In this document: positions 1 through 49,300 of the stretch, one piece after another
Position numbering within the stretch: the first letter of the stretch is position 1
Layout: the number at the start of each line of letters is the position of its first letter
Assembly (NCBI RefSeq): GCF_037975245.1
Contig: NC_092581.1
Span: 18,035,303-18,099,302 of the forward strand
DNA from: Apostichopus japonicus
Lineage: Eukaryota; Echinodermata; Holothuroidea; Aspidochirotida; Stichopodidae
Reading direction: 5' to 3'
Length of the DNA: 64,000 nucleotides
Notes under the pieces: generated by a model
The model's database searches: none
What the model was told of the DNA's origin: nothing
Seen by the model: the letters and a program-made list of their open reading frames with translations, nothing else
Program-made: the position numbers and the translations under genes

Positions 1-12968
<12,968 letters not shown>

Positions 12969-15900
12969 AACAAGAAACCATGTCATGAAACATCGCCAAG
13001 AGAATGGATTACAAAATAAAGATTCTCCCTCATAGAACACACTTTGTTCATTCCAGATTTGGGTGCAATGCTTTAGATGCATCAAAGTTGAAAAAAATGT
13101 TGAGGTCGGAACTTGTAAATGAAAGAGATAAATAAATAGCATTACCAATTTTTTTTTGTTGCTTTTGACAACTTTAGAAATAATTATCTTGCGAATGCAA
13201 CCAGAATCATCCCTTGAATAAGATGTCTTTCATGGAAATGAAATTATAGGGTTTTGAAATATTGAAGTTTTCCATAAGAATCAGATGTTTTGAGCTCCAG
13301 TAGTCTATTTAAGTGTTAGATTCATGTGGGTGGGTAAGGGATGGTGGGTGGGTGTGGGTTCCGGGATGACTTCCAAGATGTAACTTGATGGTCGGAAGAT
13401 TCTTGCGTAGATATCAATTTTGTTCACCTTCGTCCACCAGTCCACAACGTACCAGGAAATAAAATGTCAATATTGAGTTATAACTATATATTTTAATGTA
13501 ACCCATTTTAAAACACATATTCTTTCATTTTCTTAACTATTATCATCTTTATTATTACAATGGTTTTTGTTTGTCGTTTGTATGGTGCCTCAAGACCTAT
13601 GAAACCTTCCACCCTTTTCTAGTTTGTACATAAACGTTCATTTTTATGATTATATTCAAACCCAGAGTTTATACCATAATTTTTTAGATATTTTTGTAAT
13701 TTGGGATTTTCAATAAAACTTTATAAAAGTGTCTTGTAATTACAGATTAAAACTCAGCAAGAGGTATTTACATTAAATTTATTTTTGGAATTAAACATCT
13801 TCTGAACAAAATGGAATGTATGTTGTATTGTGATGGTAATGATTGTTTTACAATGAATTCTTTATTTAAAAAACTTGAAATTTTGTAACTTCTTCTTTCT
13901 TGCTCAGCTTTAAAGACAATAGAACAAGTCATGAGTATTCATTTCTGGTATCTATGACTCAGTTGTAGCAACAAACATTTCTGCCAAATTTCAATGTTTT
14001 GTTTGTCTATTACCCTGCTTTTCAATTTGACTATTATTTTCAAAATGTGTCGTCCAAAGTGTGAAGATAATTGAACTTACTACTTCGTAAAATGCATGTT
14101 TCATTTTTTTTATGGGTAGTTATGTTGTATAAATTGTATCATTTAATTGTGTTTAAGTTTTCCATTTATTACATCACAATTATTCAGTTGAATTAAATTA
14201 AATTAGATTGGATTGGATTAGATGGGATTAGATTGATTTGAATTGGATCTCCTACATGCTGATGCCCTGCATTACTCTTTCTTTTGGGTTTGTAACCATG
14301 ACTACTGTTACTAACTTACCAGTCTGTTGTTGTCTGTTGGTAGACGTGCATTGAAATCCATGCCATATGCATCACTCTTTTTTGCTTTTCTTATTAATCT
14401 ATTATGTAACCTCTTGTGTGCATTATAAAATAGGGATATGTATATATATATTACTAGGGTACAATGTTGCAAATCTATGCTGATGGTTATGTAACATCTT
14501 CATGTGTTTTCTTACATTTGGATATTATATATTCAATCCATGAGTTTTTTTTTTTGGCACAGTAGAATGGGTCACATGAAGCATGTCCCATGCACTCATT
14601 GTGATAGGTTTCTAACTAGTGTTTTGTATTTAATCAGTTTGTGTGTATTCTTGAAATTGGGTTAATTAATAGGAAATAATATCTCTGTTAGCAGTAATTT
14701 TGGTGCAATGAGAGCTGGTAGGAGATGCGCTTTGCATTTTCAAGTGCTATCAGGTCGTATTTCATGGAAGGCCGTTTACACAAACCTGATGATGACCAAT
14801 GGTAATATTTCCTCTTAATATGTGCATAAGAAGTTTGTAAATTTGTGTAAAAATAATTCCATCTCATTCATACAGTACCCAGATATTTAAAACGAGGATC
14901 CCCATTTGTCTGGTGACGTGAGGTACAAAGCATATAAGATAAAGCATCTGGGGTGACTTCAATATTTTGTTATATTTTGTTATGAAATTGTATATCTTAA
15001 AATGGGGTGTGTGGGATGCACAGAGATATGACATGTCATATTACTTATATCCATACATTGTGGGTCATGTTGTATCTCTTTTTCATGAACAGTTGTCCAA
15101 GATGAACTGAGGTGTTTGCCTCTCAGACAAGTTTTCCTGTTGAACTACCGATCAAGGATTGGACTATCTATTGTTCTGGCTCATAAGGACATTAAATACA
15201 GTTGTTTATAGTATCTATATATTTATATAAGTATAGCATAGTCTGACCTTGATTGCCCGCTGGCCAATCGTCGAGAGAGGTTTAGAAATGGGTGAGGTCC
15301 AAACCTGTAATTGGGGAAAGCATTAGGGTCATTTATCAGGTTAGCTTGGTGTATGAATAAACCCATCTGTGAGGAAATGCAAGAGAGAGAAAGGTGAATT
15401 TTAATCCCAGATTTCAAACAATCCCAAGTGTCATCCGTAGCAGAGAACTGTACAACGGTTTTTATATCAAATTTGATTAATTCTGTATGAATGGATCAGG
15501 TGTGTCACACTGGTTTGTTTTTTAAAATTTCCATTATCAAATTTGATTTTTTGATCGATCTTTTTTTACTTTTTTTTATTTTTTATTTTTTTTTAAGTTT
15601 TTTTTTTATTTGTTTTTGTGATTCAGAGTTTTATTAGCTGCCAAGGTTTTCATTGCATAATCAGTAAGTAAGAAATTGCCAACATGTTGTGTAGTACTAT
15701 GTGAAAAGTGAAAAGTACTATGAGAAAAGAAAAGTTGTTGGTCCTAGAGTAGCACGTAGTCTGCTCTCTGTAAAACCTCATTACATCTTCAAGACAATGG
15801 AGAATCTAACTGGGTGCATGGTTAGAAAGTTGCAACGATTAGTATGCTGCAGAAACATTAACAGTTGATGGTGCTTTTTCAGCTTTGCCATGCGATGCCA

Positions 15901-17107
15901 TTTGACTTAGATTTATACATGTATGTCATATCTCCAAAGTTTTCTGCTAAAGGTGTTTTATAAGATGGAAAACTACTATTTATGCTGATTTGCCTCTACC
16001 CTGCCTAAAAATATGTTTTCTCAATCATCAGTCTACTCTCACCTCAATTTTTTTTTCACATTCTAAAAGAAAGCATTGTGTGATATAGTTCAACTCTTTG
16101 TGTCTAAATTACTGCTTACTTTTAGAAACGTAGTACATTTGTTGACAAACGGTTAGAAGAAGATCCTGCCAGGATAGAAGAAACATTCAAGCCATCCAAC
16201 TCATACAGTTTTACATAAATATTGCATTTGTATTCTAATGTCAATGTTCATTTGAACAATAACATTGATTTAGTTTAGTCAGATATCACAGTAGGTTAGC
16301 AACGACATCTCATTCATAAACTCAAGATATTAGTCATATAATACCACTCAGTAGAGTATAACAAATTTCTATGAAATGTCCGATTTATTAAATCTTAAAA
16401 ATGATTTGGAATGTCGCTTCATTACAGGACAGCAATGTCTCAAAATTATTGAGAAACATTTTGGATATTTTATTACATGGAAGTGAGACATTGTTCAGGT
16501 ATATTTTATGTTATGGATCATATTTTTATAATTAGTTTGTTATAAAATGTTTGAATACAAATATTTTTTTAAATATTTGGGTAGAGAATTTCAGAAACAT
16601 GATAAAGGTATTGTTTTGATATCCACCAATCAAATTTCATCAATATTTTGAGTTGAATGTTGCCATATATTTACGAGACCAGTTTCTACCCAAGGGCACA
16701 ATATGCTAGTGTTTATGTTGTAGATAACTATTATTATACTTTATAACAAAGTACTTAACACAAATATTTTATTATTATTATTATTGGTATTCAGGTGCCT
16801 TGTATTTAGTGCCTTTTTTCATTTAATTCATTAACAAAAACAATACAAGATTTCTACTGACCAAAATGGGTTTTCTTTTTGGTTTTGTTTCTTTTATTTC
16901 TCCTCTTCCCACTTCCTCTCCATTTCCTAGAGTCGCCATATTTTATGTCAAATTTTGATTATCGGTCTGTTCTAAAACTGAAGCAGTCTGTTTGCCAAAT
17001 CAAAGCCAAGGATTTGTTTTTTTTTTACACTGTATTAGAACTTTTAGAACTATGTTAAGCTCCCGACATGATTTAAAATTATTTCAAATTTACTTCTTAA
17101 AAGATGA

Positions 17108-17183
17108 AAAATAAAGGAACTTCCTGCAGAAATGGCAGATAGATGCATCTATCTGCCATTTCTGCAGGAAGTTCCTTTATTTT
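17108..17183. repeat. Perfect 76-bp palindrome without spacer
   Basis: The two 38-bp arms pair completely around ATGCAT at 17143-17148; pairing stops at 17107/17184. It lies 1.4 kb upstream of the POLQ start codon. It could be a fold-back element, a cruciform-forming site, or an assembly join of inverted reads. Confidence 0.95.
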
Positions 17184-17348
17184 AAAACCATGGTTTTACT
17201 CCAAGCCTTTCCCAATAACATTGACACATGAACCAATGATAGAGGGCAAGAAAATGAAAACCACTATGAAATACCACTCCAGCAACTCTCCGCCATGAAC
17301 AGATCCTGATTTATGCAGTGTTTGTGTATCTACCATAAACCCGACTTT

Positions 17349-17367
17349 GGGGGGGGGAGGGGAGGGG
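17349..17367 (+). other. G-quadruplex-type G run
   Basis: Nine G, A, four G, A, four G. The long run can supply two tracts, so four tracts of four are available on the plus strand, about 170 bp from the palindrome and 1.2 kb upstream of the POLQ start. Confidence 0.6.
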
Positions 17368-18584
17368 AGCTGAAGGGAATCGTTCATACAGAGAGCGGGT
17401 TTGAGATTTAGATTTACATACCTGTCTGGGATATACAAAATATATGTCCCAGCTCTATTGAACATTGTAAAGTTTAAAAGTATTACCTCGCTTTCCCATC
17501 CCTGAGGCAAACTCGTTAATTTTTCACATACCGAAGGTTTAATTGATTGAACTACTTTCATAAGATAATGACAACTTTTCCCCTTGACTCTCAGTCAACG
17601 TATCAATCGGGACAATAAAATCAAAAGCTCCATCTCCGATTGAGCTATAGCGCCCCCGATTTGGCAGAGCGGCTATTTAAAAATTAAACGTACTTGACAT
17701 TTGCATCGACGCGAAATCAGTTTCCCCACAAGAAAGCTGCATCGGCAGTTAATACGAGATCTCTAGACTTTGAGATGCAACCATGAAGGCATTCTAGTGA
17801 TACAACATATAAATGATTTGACATGTCTATGTCTGTCTTGCGTAGGTCCATTTTACAGTTGTAAATCACCTCGCATCGAGGTACTAGGCTCACTTGAGGC
17901 TAACGTACGTAGAGGCAGGCTAAATAATTTAGGCATAGCCTAAACAAAATTGAAGGCCTTGACTACTGTAGGTCTAGATGCGCGAAATTAATGTTATTCT
18001 GTCTGTCGCCATAAGTTACTTCCTGTAAACTTTGCATTTTGCGTCTATTGGCTAAGGTGAAGTGTATCGCAAATTTGTGCATGCAAAAAGATCGTGACAG
18101 AAAATTTGTGTTGAACAACTAGCTTAGAAAACACAATTTTGTGTTAAATTAGATAGTGGAAATGCTAGTTGCTCTTTACAAAATGGATTTCAGTGTTCAA
18201 GAGAGTGGAAAATAATTGTCCCTATGCCTATGTGTTGTCCACTCTACATTTTGAAGAAATGCTTGCCTGTTGAGCTGTCTAATAAAAGTGTATTTCACAA
18301 AGTAGGGAATAATTATCAAGTACTTATATTGTTTTGCAAAATACTATGACAAATGATCAATTCCTTCAGAACAGATAGACATACAATTTTGAATGTTCAC
18401 TCAATTATTCTGTATAACATTTAGTAAGAATCTCTACTACTTCTAAACCATGTTAAAACTTATGAATTTTGATTATCAACAGGAATATAGATATTCCCTT
18501 CTCTGGTGTGAGATCATGCTGCTCAAAATAAAGGTAGTTCTGCAATTAAGTTGATGAGCCTGGAAGAAACCACTTGAATGTAGA

Positions 18585-42591
<24,007 letters not shown>

Positions 42592-44097
42592 AAAATTGAA
42601 AAAGAGATTTATTAGGTACATTTGGATTAGACCAACATGGATTCAAGCGGCATTTTCATTTGATCGATTACCTCACCAGACTATAATGAGTGGTACTAAA
42701 AGGAAGATTAGAATATAGTCAGCAAGATTTGTTTTTTCACCAAATGGAGGTTAATTCTCAACATTTCATAGCCCAGACATATATTATATACATACATATA
42801 TTAATATAAATCACATAAATGCAAAGTTGAATAATTTCAAAACTTTCGGCTTTAATTTCATTATTATGAAAGAAATTTGAACATTCAAACTATGAAGTAC
42901 ATTGTTATACGATTTACAGTTTAAAAATTATCGAAAGATTTATCAAAATGTACCTCAAACAGCTGTTATTTAGGAGTATTCAGGGCTAATTTGAATTTCA
43001 TTAAATGTCCTGATAAGCAATATTAAGCATTGCCAGAATGTACGAGTTGTTGTGTATGAACGAGTAACTGTAAGTTTGTAAAGGTAAACAAAGAAATGTA
43101 CAGTGATATATTTTACAGTGTTTTCCAATATTATTAATTTGTGCTTGTCCAGCAAGAACTCAATAATTGACTTTCTTCTTCCGTTAAGTCACAAACATGA
43201 AGTTTGAGATATAATGATTTATACTTTATGATGCAATCTCAGTTAATTACTAAAATATCCATAACTTTGTAAAATCTGCCGAAATACAAAAAAAAATATA
43301 TTAAAAAAAATATTATCACATCACACAATTTAATAGATTCTAAGTCAAATATTCATTTTTTGTGAATCTACACTTGAGCATTGATTCTAATTCACATTTC
43401 AAATAAAAATATATGAAGAGTGGATGAAATAAATTGACAAAATCATTTGAATTTCAATGTGGCAAATACTTTTGTAGAAACTGTAATCAAATTAGAAAAT
43501 TCAGGGAGATTTTTCATATTCAGGGATTACTGCAGGCCTAAATAGAAGGTTTAAAAAATATATTAAAGATACTAAAAATTGAATGTTAGGTATCTTCTTA
43601 TGTGTATTTTTTCAGTTTTATCTTCAACAATTCACTGACTTTTAAGGTTTTATGTAGCTGTGTATGCATTTAATGGAGCATAATGGAACACTTTAAAGGG
43701 AAAAAAATCTAATGGTATATCATTTTCATTGTAACCATATTTAAATGTAAACATTTACTTGTCCTAGAGCATTGAACAATATGTACTGAATAGAAATGAA
43801 TTTTCACAATTCTTTAACAATTGTCTATTGTCTTTAACAAATAATTCTTTAACAATTGAGTATGTAAATTGTCTATACTATTATATGAAAGAATAGATAA
43901 AACGTTAGTGGAATTGTAGTGAGTTGTTTAATTTATTTCATACAAAACCATGTTTTGTTTTTTTTTCTCGTTTTTTTGTATGCTATGTTGGAGCAGCATA
44001 AGTTAAAATGCTACTCCGTATGGGCATTATTTTGTTTCATTGTTGCATGGTGTTTGATACTATTTATATTGCTTTTGTGGTTTTGGAAGGGAAATTT

Positions 44098-44151
44098 ATG
44101 CTGTCGCTTCAAAGTTCCCATAGCCGTCCTCTCCCTTCATTTAATGCCCAT
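44098..44151 (+). CDS. Candidate first coding exon of KIF25-like gene
   Basis: ATG followed by 17 codons (MLSLQSSHSRPLPSFNAH) ends in a phase-0 donor GTAGGT, matching the phase-0 acceptor at 46341. It has no similarity support, and other ATG-donor combinations exist in this spacer. Offered only because the recognised exons lack a start codon. Confidence 0.2.
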
Positions 44152-45131
44152 GTAGGTTTCTTTACCCTTAACATCGTTTACGGTAGAGAATTGGGATGCA
44201 GATGGTCTGAAATATAACATTAACCATCATTGCCTGGCCAATGGAGGCATGAATTTACTGCGTAAACAGAAACATATTCCTGCAGGTTTGATGTTACATC
44301 ACTCTTATTTTGAGAGATTTACCAGAATCGGGAGGGATCCTTCTCCAAGTCTCTATCCTTCCCATCCGGCCCTTTGCGACACAATCCATGTTTAATTATT
44401 ATTCATAAGAGTTGATGCTTGGTGCGATAGTGCCCAGAAATAATACCACTTGGTATCAAATTAAGCATGGTACAATTTCTTTCGTAGTAGCTTTATGCCA
44501 CCTCCCCCGCGATTACAACCGTTTCAACTAGCACAAAACACGAAATTTAATCATGCCTTTTACTTTCGATTTCGTCGAATTAAATAAAGTGAAGAACTGT
44601 GACGTCCTTCTCGGGGTAATATTGACATTCATATGTTGCAAATGACTTGTTTTATTGGTTTAATTGTATTATTATTTCTCCGGTAAAAGAGACCGTCACT
44701 CCATACTAACCTAACACCGAGGTCGTACACGATGTTAGGCTACAGGCCTAGGAGTATATGGAGTTTTATACATAGGCAAGGCGTAGACCTAAGTTAAGCC
44801 TATACATTGTAAAGACTATAGTGTAAATCTGGAAGTTCATGTGCCTAATGCTTACTTCATTAGTCCTATGGTGAGGCTTAGGTTAATTAACATCCGTCAA
44901 GCACGTTGGCCAATAGTAATTTTATATTGGGACAACATGCAGATTAAAGCAGATCTTTAAGCGTCTTAAAATAAAACTGCTGATTATTATTATTACTGCA
45001 CAACATTCAGCCTAGATATATGTATAGAATACAAGCAATAGAGCACAGACCTTTATAACTGTGTTCATATGATTGCTTGTCATACCATCTATAACTTAAC
45101 TACAGAGCTCTCTAAAATCATTGTTCCTAAG

Positions 45132-45501
45132 TTAAAGGCATTGAAGACTCGCCCCAAACCGCGTACGGCCATCTGAAAAAGTTCACTCTGTTGCTTGCAA
45201 GTGACGTTTTGTTCGTGTCGCTACAAACTGCAGACAGTAATGAAACGTGATACCTTAATTGTTATCTTTAGCTGGACCTGAGATATCCATCTCTGTATCG
45301 TTTGTATACTGTGCTGTGGGTATTGACCGCAGCTGTATGTACTGACTGTACACTAGTGTCTAATTACCGACGGTAGCAAGCTGTTTGTGTATTTTCTGGA
45401 ATCGATGGTGGTGTTTAACACTTCTGTTATACCTCATTCAAAACTAGGTCAAATTACCGGCATTAGACGTTTCTTTTTGCGGGAGTCTTCACACCCTTTA
45501 A
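45132..45501. mobile_element. TTAA-flanked MITE, copy 2
   Basis: Inverted partner of the element at 5388-5749. TTAA flanks at 45132-45135 and 45498-45501, left end AGGCATTGAAGACTCGCCCC, right end slightly decayed. Internal blocks such as TACACTAGTGTCTAATTACC and ACGGTAGCAAGCTG match copy 1 in reverse complement. No ORF. Confidence 0.75.
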
Positions 45502-46341
45502 GGCTGAATATGTTCTAAAAGTAGAAGGCATTACCTGTTAGAGTTCTTTGCTAATCTAATTCATTTGTAGTGAGTCCGCTAGTATTCTAGCAAAGTTCAT
45601 GGTACTCCTACTCCATCTTGTAGATTTGGATTTGTACCTGGGGAATTTTAACTAGTAGTATCGGCACTAAAGCAGAAAATCGTAAGTTGTGCAATACTTA
45701 TGCAACACTGACACAAATGGAGATTTTACCTCTGAAATTGCTGCTGCAAGCAATCCTTGGCCATTACAGCTTGGCAACTGTGCCTTTACTATTGATGTCA
45801 CTCGGTTTGTTTCGTGTCTATATACTTTGGTTCATGTGGGAAGAAACAGCTAGCCTATTCCTCTTTGGACGTTTGTAACAATGTGACCATATTGCATCCC
45901 ATTTTTTGAGATGCAATACTGGATCAATTATTCCTAGGCCTAGACTCAAGCTCAATATATGAATGCAAAACAAGGCAGGGAATAATGAAGTGTTCATATT
46001 TTGTGTACACATGTGTATAGTAGTTTTGCATGTTGTTAACTCCTAGAAAATGCTATGCATGGTTCCTGTATACAAAATATGCTATACTACTTTGAACTTG
46101 TTACGTAATTTGCCCATATTGCATAGCATTTAATGATGCAGTGGGTTGATTATTCCCTTCAAGGCTCTTCAATTGTCTTGAGGCGTTAATGTTCATGATG
46201 AAGATGTGTTTCAAAGTGACCTGCACCTACATTGCTTAAGGCTTTTTAACCTTTTTTTTTTCCATTCCTGTTATAGTGACACAGATCACTGAATAACTGT
46301 AACAATTTTAACTTTAAATGATGTCATACCTCTCTTTGCAG

Positions 46342-49300
46342 AAAAAGGATGAGCAGATAACCGCACTTAAAACAGAAAATGCATTACTCCATTTAAGACT
46401 GGCACAGGTAAGACTACATGGTAACTTCATGAAAATTAGGAATTGCATAAATTAATTATAAATTAGGAATAAATTAAAAAATTAAAAATTAATTTTAAAA
46501 ATTGCATAAATTAATTATAACACAATATTTTTGACACCATTCTGTATGACACCATCAATAGCTTCCATTACAATGCCAAACTACATCGTGGAATGATTTA
46601 CGGAGATATAGTGTGAGGTGACTATTTCCTATAAGAATCTGTGATGTCACACACATCCCTCGTAACAAATTTGATGTTACTTCCATTTGCCAGCTTGAAG
46701 GGCAGGTTAAAGAAGAGAGAGTTCAAAAAGATATAAGCGAAGAAGAGCTGATTGTTGAGGTGAAGAGGAGTCATAAAGTTCAGCTGAGAGGAGCCACCAT
46801 TGCAGGGGATGTTCAGGTATCGTTAATAGATCCATTCAATTATAGTTAACGGAAACATAGAAACAAGTATGAAGCAACAGTACTAATGTTAAAGAACAAA
46901 AGCAAAGGAAAACAATAGTAATTAGAGGAGAAACAGCAGCAGCAACTAAGAAAATGACCATAAGTAAGAAGCAACATTTGCATTTTGAAGAGTTTTGCAA
47001 GGTTCATTCAGATGAGAAGAAAACAAAACACCAATGGATTGCTTGTTGGTGAAAAACCTACCTTACATAGCCGGCCAGACCTCCTAGATGCTAGATTTGG
47101 TTCACCCAATGCCACCACTTTTGTGACAAATTTTATAATTTATATTCAATATTTAAAAACCTGGTTGTATCGTAACAATTTTGCAACAGTCTTTTTCTCA
47201 AAACTACTGTATCTAACTCATTAGCATGCATAACGAGTGAAAGTGTTTGGCCCCTTGCTTCTTTTAAATGTTCTCCACATATTAGTGTCTGTAAAAGTTT
47301 GTGTTGAATTCTCTGCTACATACTCCCTACAGGATGTTAAAAGCAGTTTGTCTAATCTCAGAGAAGAGATTGCTAACATGCCGTGTTTGATGAGAGAGAA
47401 AATGGAGCCAGTCTTATATGCAGCTAAAGCTTTGGATGCAAAGTATTCAGTTAAAGACAGTACATTCAAAGGTAAATGTAATAGATAAAATTAATTCCTT
47501 CCTAAAATCGTTCATAGTGTCATGTGACACTGTCATGTGTAACTATTTGAATGGAGATTGCTACAAAGTTATGTTTCTTCAAGTGACTATGATAAAAACC
47601 AGATCTTAGAGCAAACTTGCTCATCAGATTCATGCCGTACCTCTGTATCACTCCACCAAAATCCCCTTCCTGTCCACCATATTCCCCATCACCCAGTTAC
47701 ACTTTGTTTAGTATATTTGGACCTAGTTATCATACTTGGCTTACTCTAAATTCTGTCACCCTGTCATGGTACAGCACTTTTCATAATGCATAACCTATTC
47801 GCCATCAAGCATAAATGTTTGAAGTCTCTTGTATATTTAATCAGAACATTCCTCAAGAGTAATTATTCATCTTTCCCCATCACCACATTCCCCTACATCA
47901 TCTTTCCCCTCTGTCGATCTCCCTTCCATGACCCTCCTCAAATTAAAGAGAAGTTCACTACACAGTACACAGACTGGAAGAATTTACACAAATTGTTAAT
48001 ACTGTAGTCTAAGTTTATGCCCAAACATTGAATACTTCCCTAGGCTACTGTTGGTGTAATTGTAACTTTACTTGTGTTATCTCAAGACTGAAGTACTGAT
48101 TGTGGTGAATGGTTTATGTTATACTGTTGTTTGTCAGTACTTCGACTGAGTACGAAGATGATGAAGATAATGTTTAACTGACTTGCTCTTGTGCATCATT
48201 ACCCTGAATTAGACACACAAAAGACAAAAACTGAACAAGGCTTTCTTTTTTGCTATTTTAGAACTCGAAGAAAGTTTACAGGAACATAAAGAGCAGCTTC
48301 TTGAAACACAAGAAAGATTTCTGAGAGAAAAGCAGAGAAGAAAGGAATTGCACAACACTCTAGTCGTAAGCGTTTGAATAAATCTATCCCTGACCCTATT
48401 ACCCTCCCCCCCATTTTTTCCACATGTCCAATGCACAGATATGTTTGAGGTAATATATAAAGTGGATTTAGTGTGACCATGGTGTGTTTGTCTCACAGTT
48501 GGCTAATATTTATCACTTTAAAAGTGCATTTTTGTCTTTTTTATTCAGCATCCGTGAAAGTCAGAATCAGGTTGTTTTTTTATGGATATGATGATGCTCT
48601 TCGAAATAATTGTTCAAACCTGAATGTGTACAAATCATGGAATGTTAATGAGATAATCTAACCAAAGGAAAGAATTTAACAGTTCCTACAACAGACAGCT
48701 TTCAATAGTTTGATTGACTTTCAGCTTTTTAAAAGCCATGTTACAAAATTAATCCATTTTAGACATTTGACACAGGTCTCAAGGTGTTTTGACAAAAAAA
48801 AATGATGATAGGGAGAAAGAAATGATTACATGCTGCAGCTGTGACTCATTTGTTGTTGACACTTTTGATCAACAATTACCTTTAGTCACATCTGACTGAA
48901 CAATAAACAACTTTCATCAGTCAAATATATTGTCTTACAGTCAAATGACTGTCACATTTCCTTTAGTCCTAAGTGTCATCTTGTAAAGAAGAAATTGATA
49001 TACTGCATATTTTGTTTGCAGGAGCTGAGAGGAAATATCCGGGTTTATTATCGAGCTCGACCGGTGCTTGCGTTTGATGACATTCTACAACAGACGGAAT
49101 CTGTTAGAAGGTGATGCTTGATATCAACCTGTAACAGGCTAATCCTTACAATTGTAAATTTATATCTCACCGATAGTATAATGAAAGATGTCCACCATCT
49201 CAGGTCTTTCTTTAACCTACATCTATTGGTTGATGTTGTGGTTAAGTCAAACATTACAGTTAAACACAAACACTTCGATTTTTGTAATGCCAGTGTTTAT

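Larger units (their letters stand above)
12969..18584 (+). other. 3' UTR of the ROS1-like gene and spacer before POLQ
   Basis: No coding exon is recognised. Polyadenylation hexamers AATAAA occur at 13015-13020, 13131-13136 and 13712-13717; the last is followed by T/G-rich DNA and is a good distal candidate. Other content: a degenerate GATTN-type run at 14191-14246, a T-rich tract near 15550-15625, a fragment at 16157-16185 resembling the dispersed motif of 8445-8480, and the palindrome and G-run listed separately. POLQ 5' UTR probably ends in the acceptor near 18480 (ATCAACAG), but no promoter could be placed. Confidence 0.6.
42592..46341 (+). other. POLQ 3' UTR, spacer, and 5' region of the kinesin gene
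   Basis: AT-rich DNA without a confident gene. AATAAA-type hexamers occur after the POLQ stop (for example near 43403 and 43427) but none is clearly preferred. A TTAA-flanked MITE lies at 45132-45501. The first exon(s) of the downstream kinesin must lie here or be very short; one candidate is listed at 44098-44151. Short ORFs at 43919-44217 and 45687-45878 have no recognisable similarity. Confidence 0.5.

Noticed and set aside
17196-17561. 121-codon minus-strand ORF
   Set aside because: No recognisable similarity; it contains the G-run and runs up to the palindrome; no splice or promoter support.
45687-45878. 63-codon ORF upstream of KIF25 considered as its first exon
   Set aside because: Hydrophobic composition unlike a kinesin N-terminus and no suitable phase-0 donor at its end.
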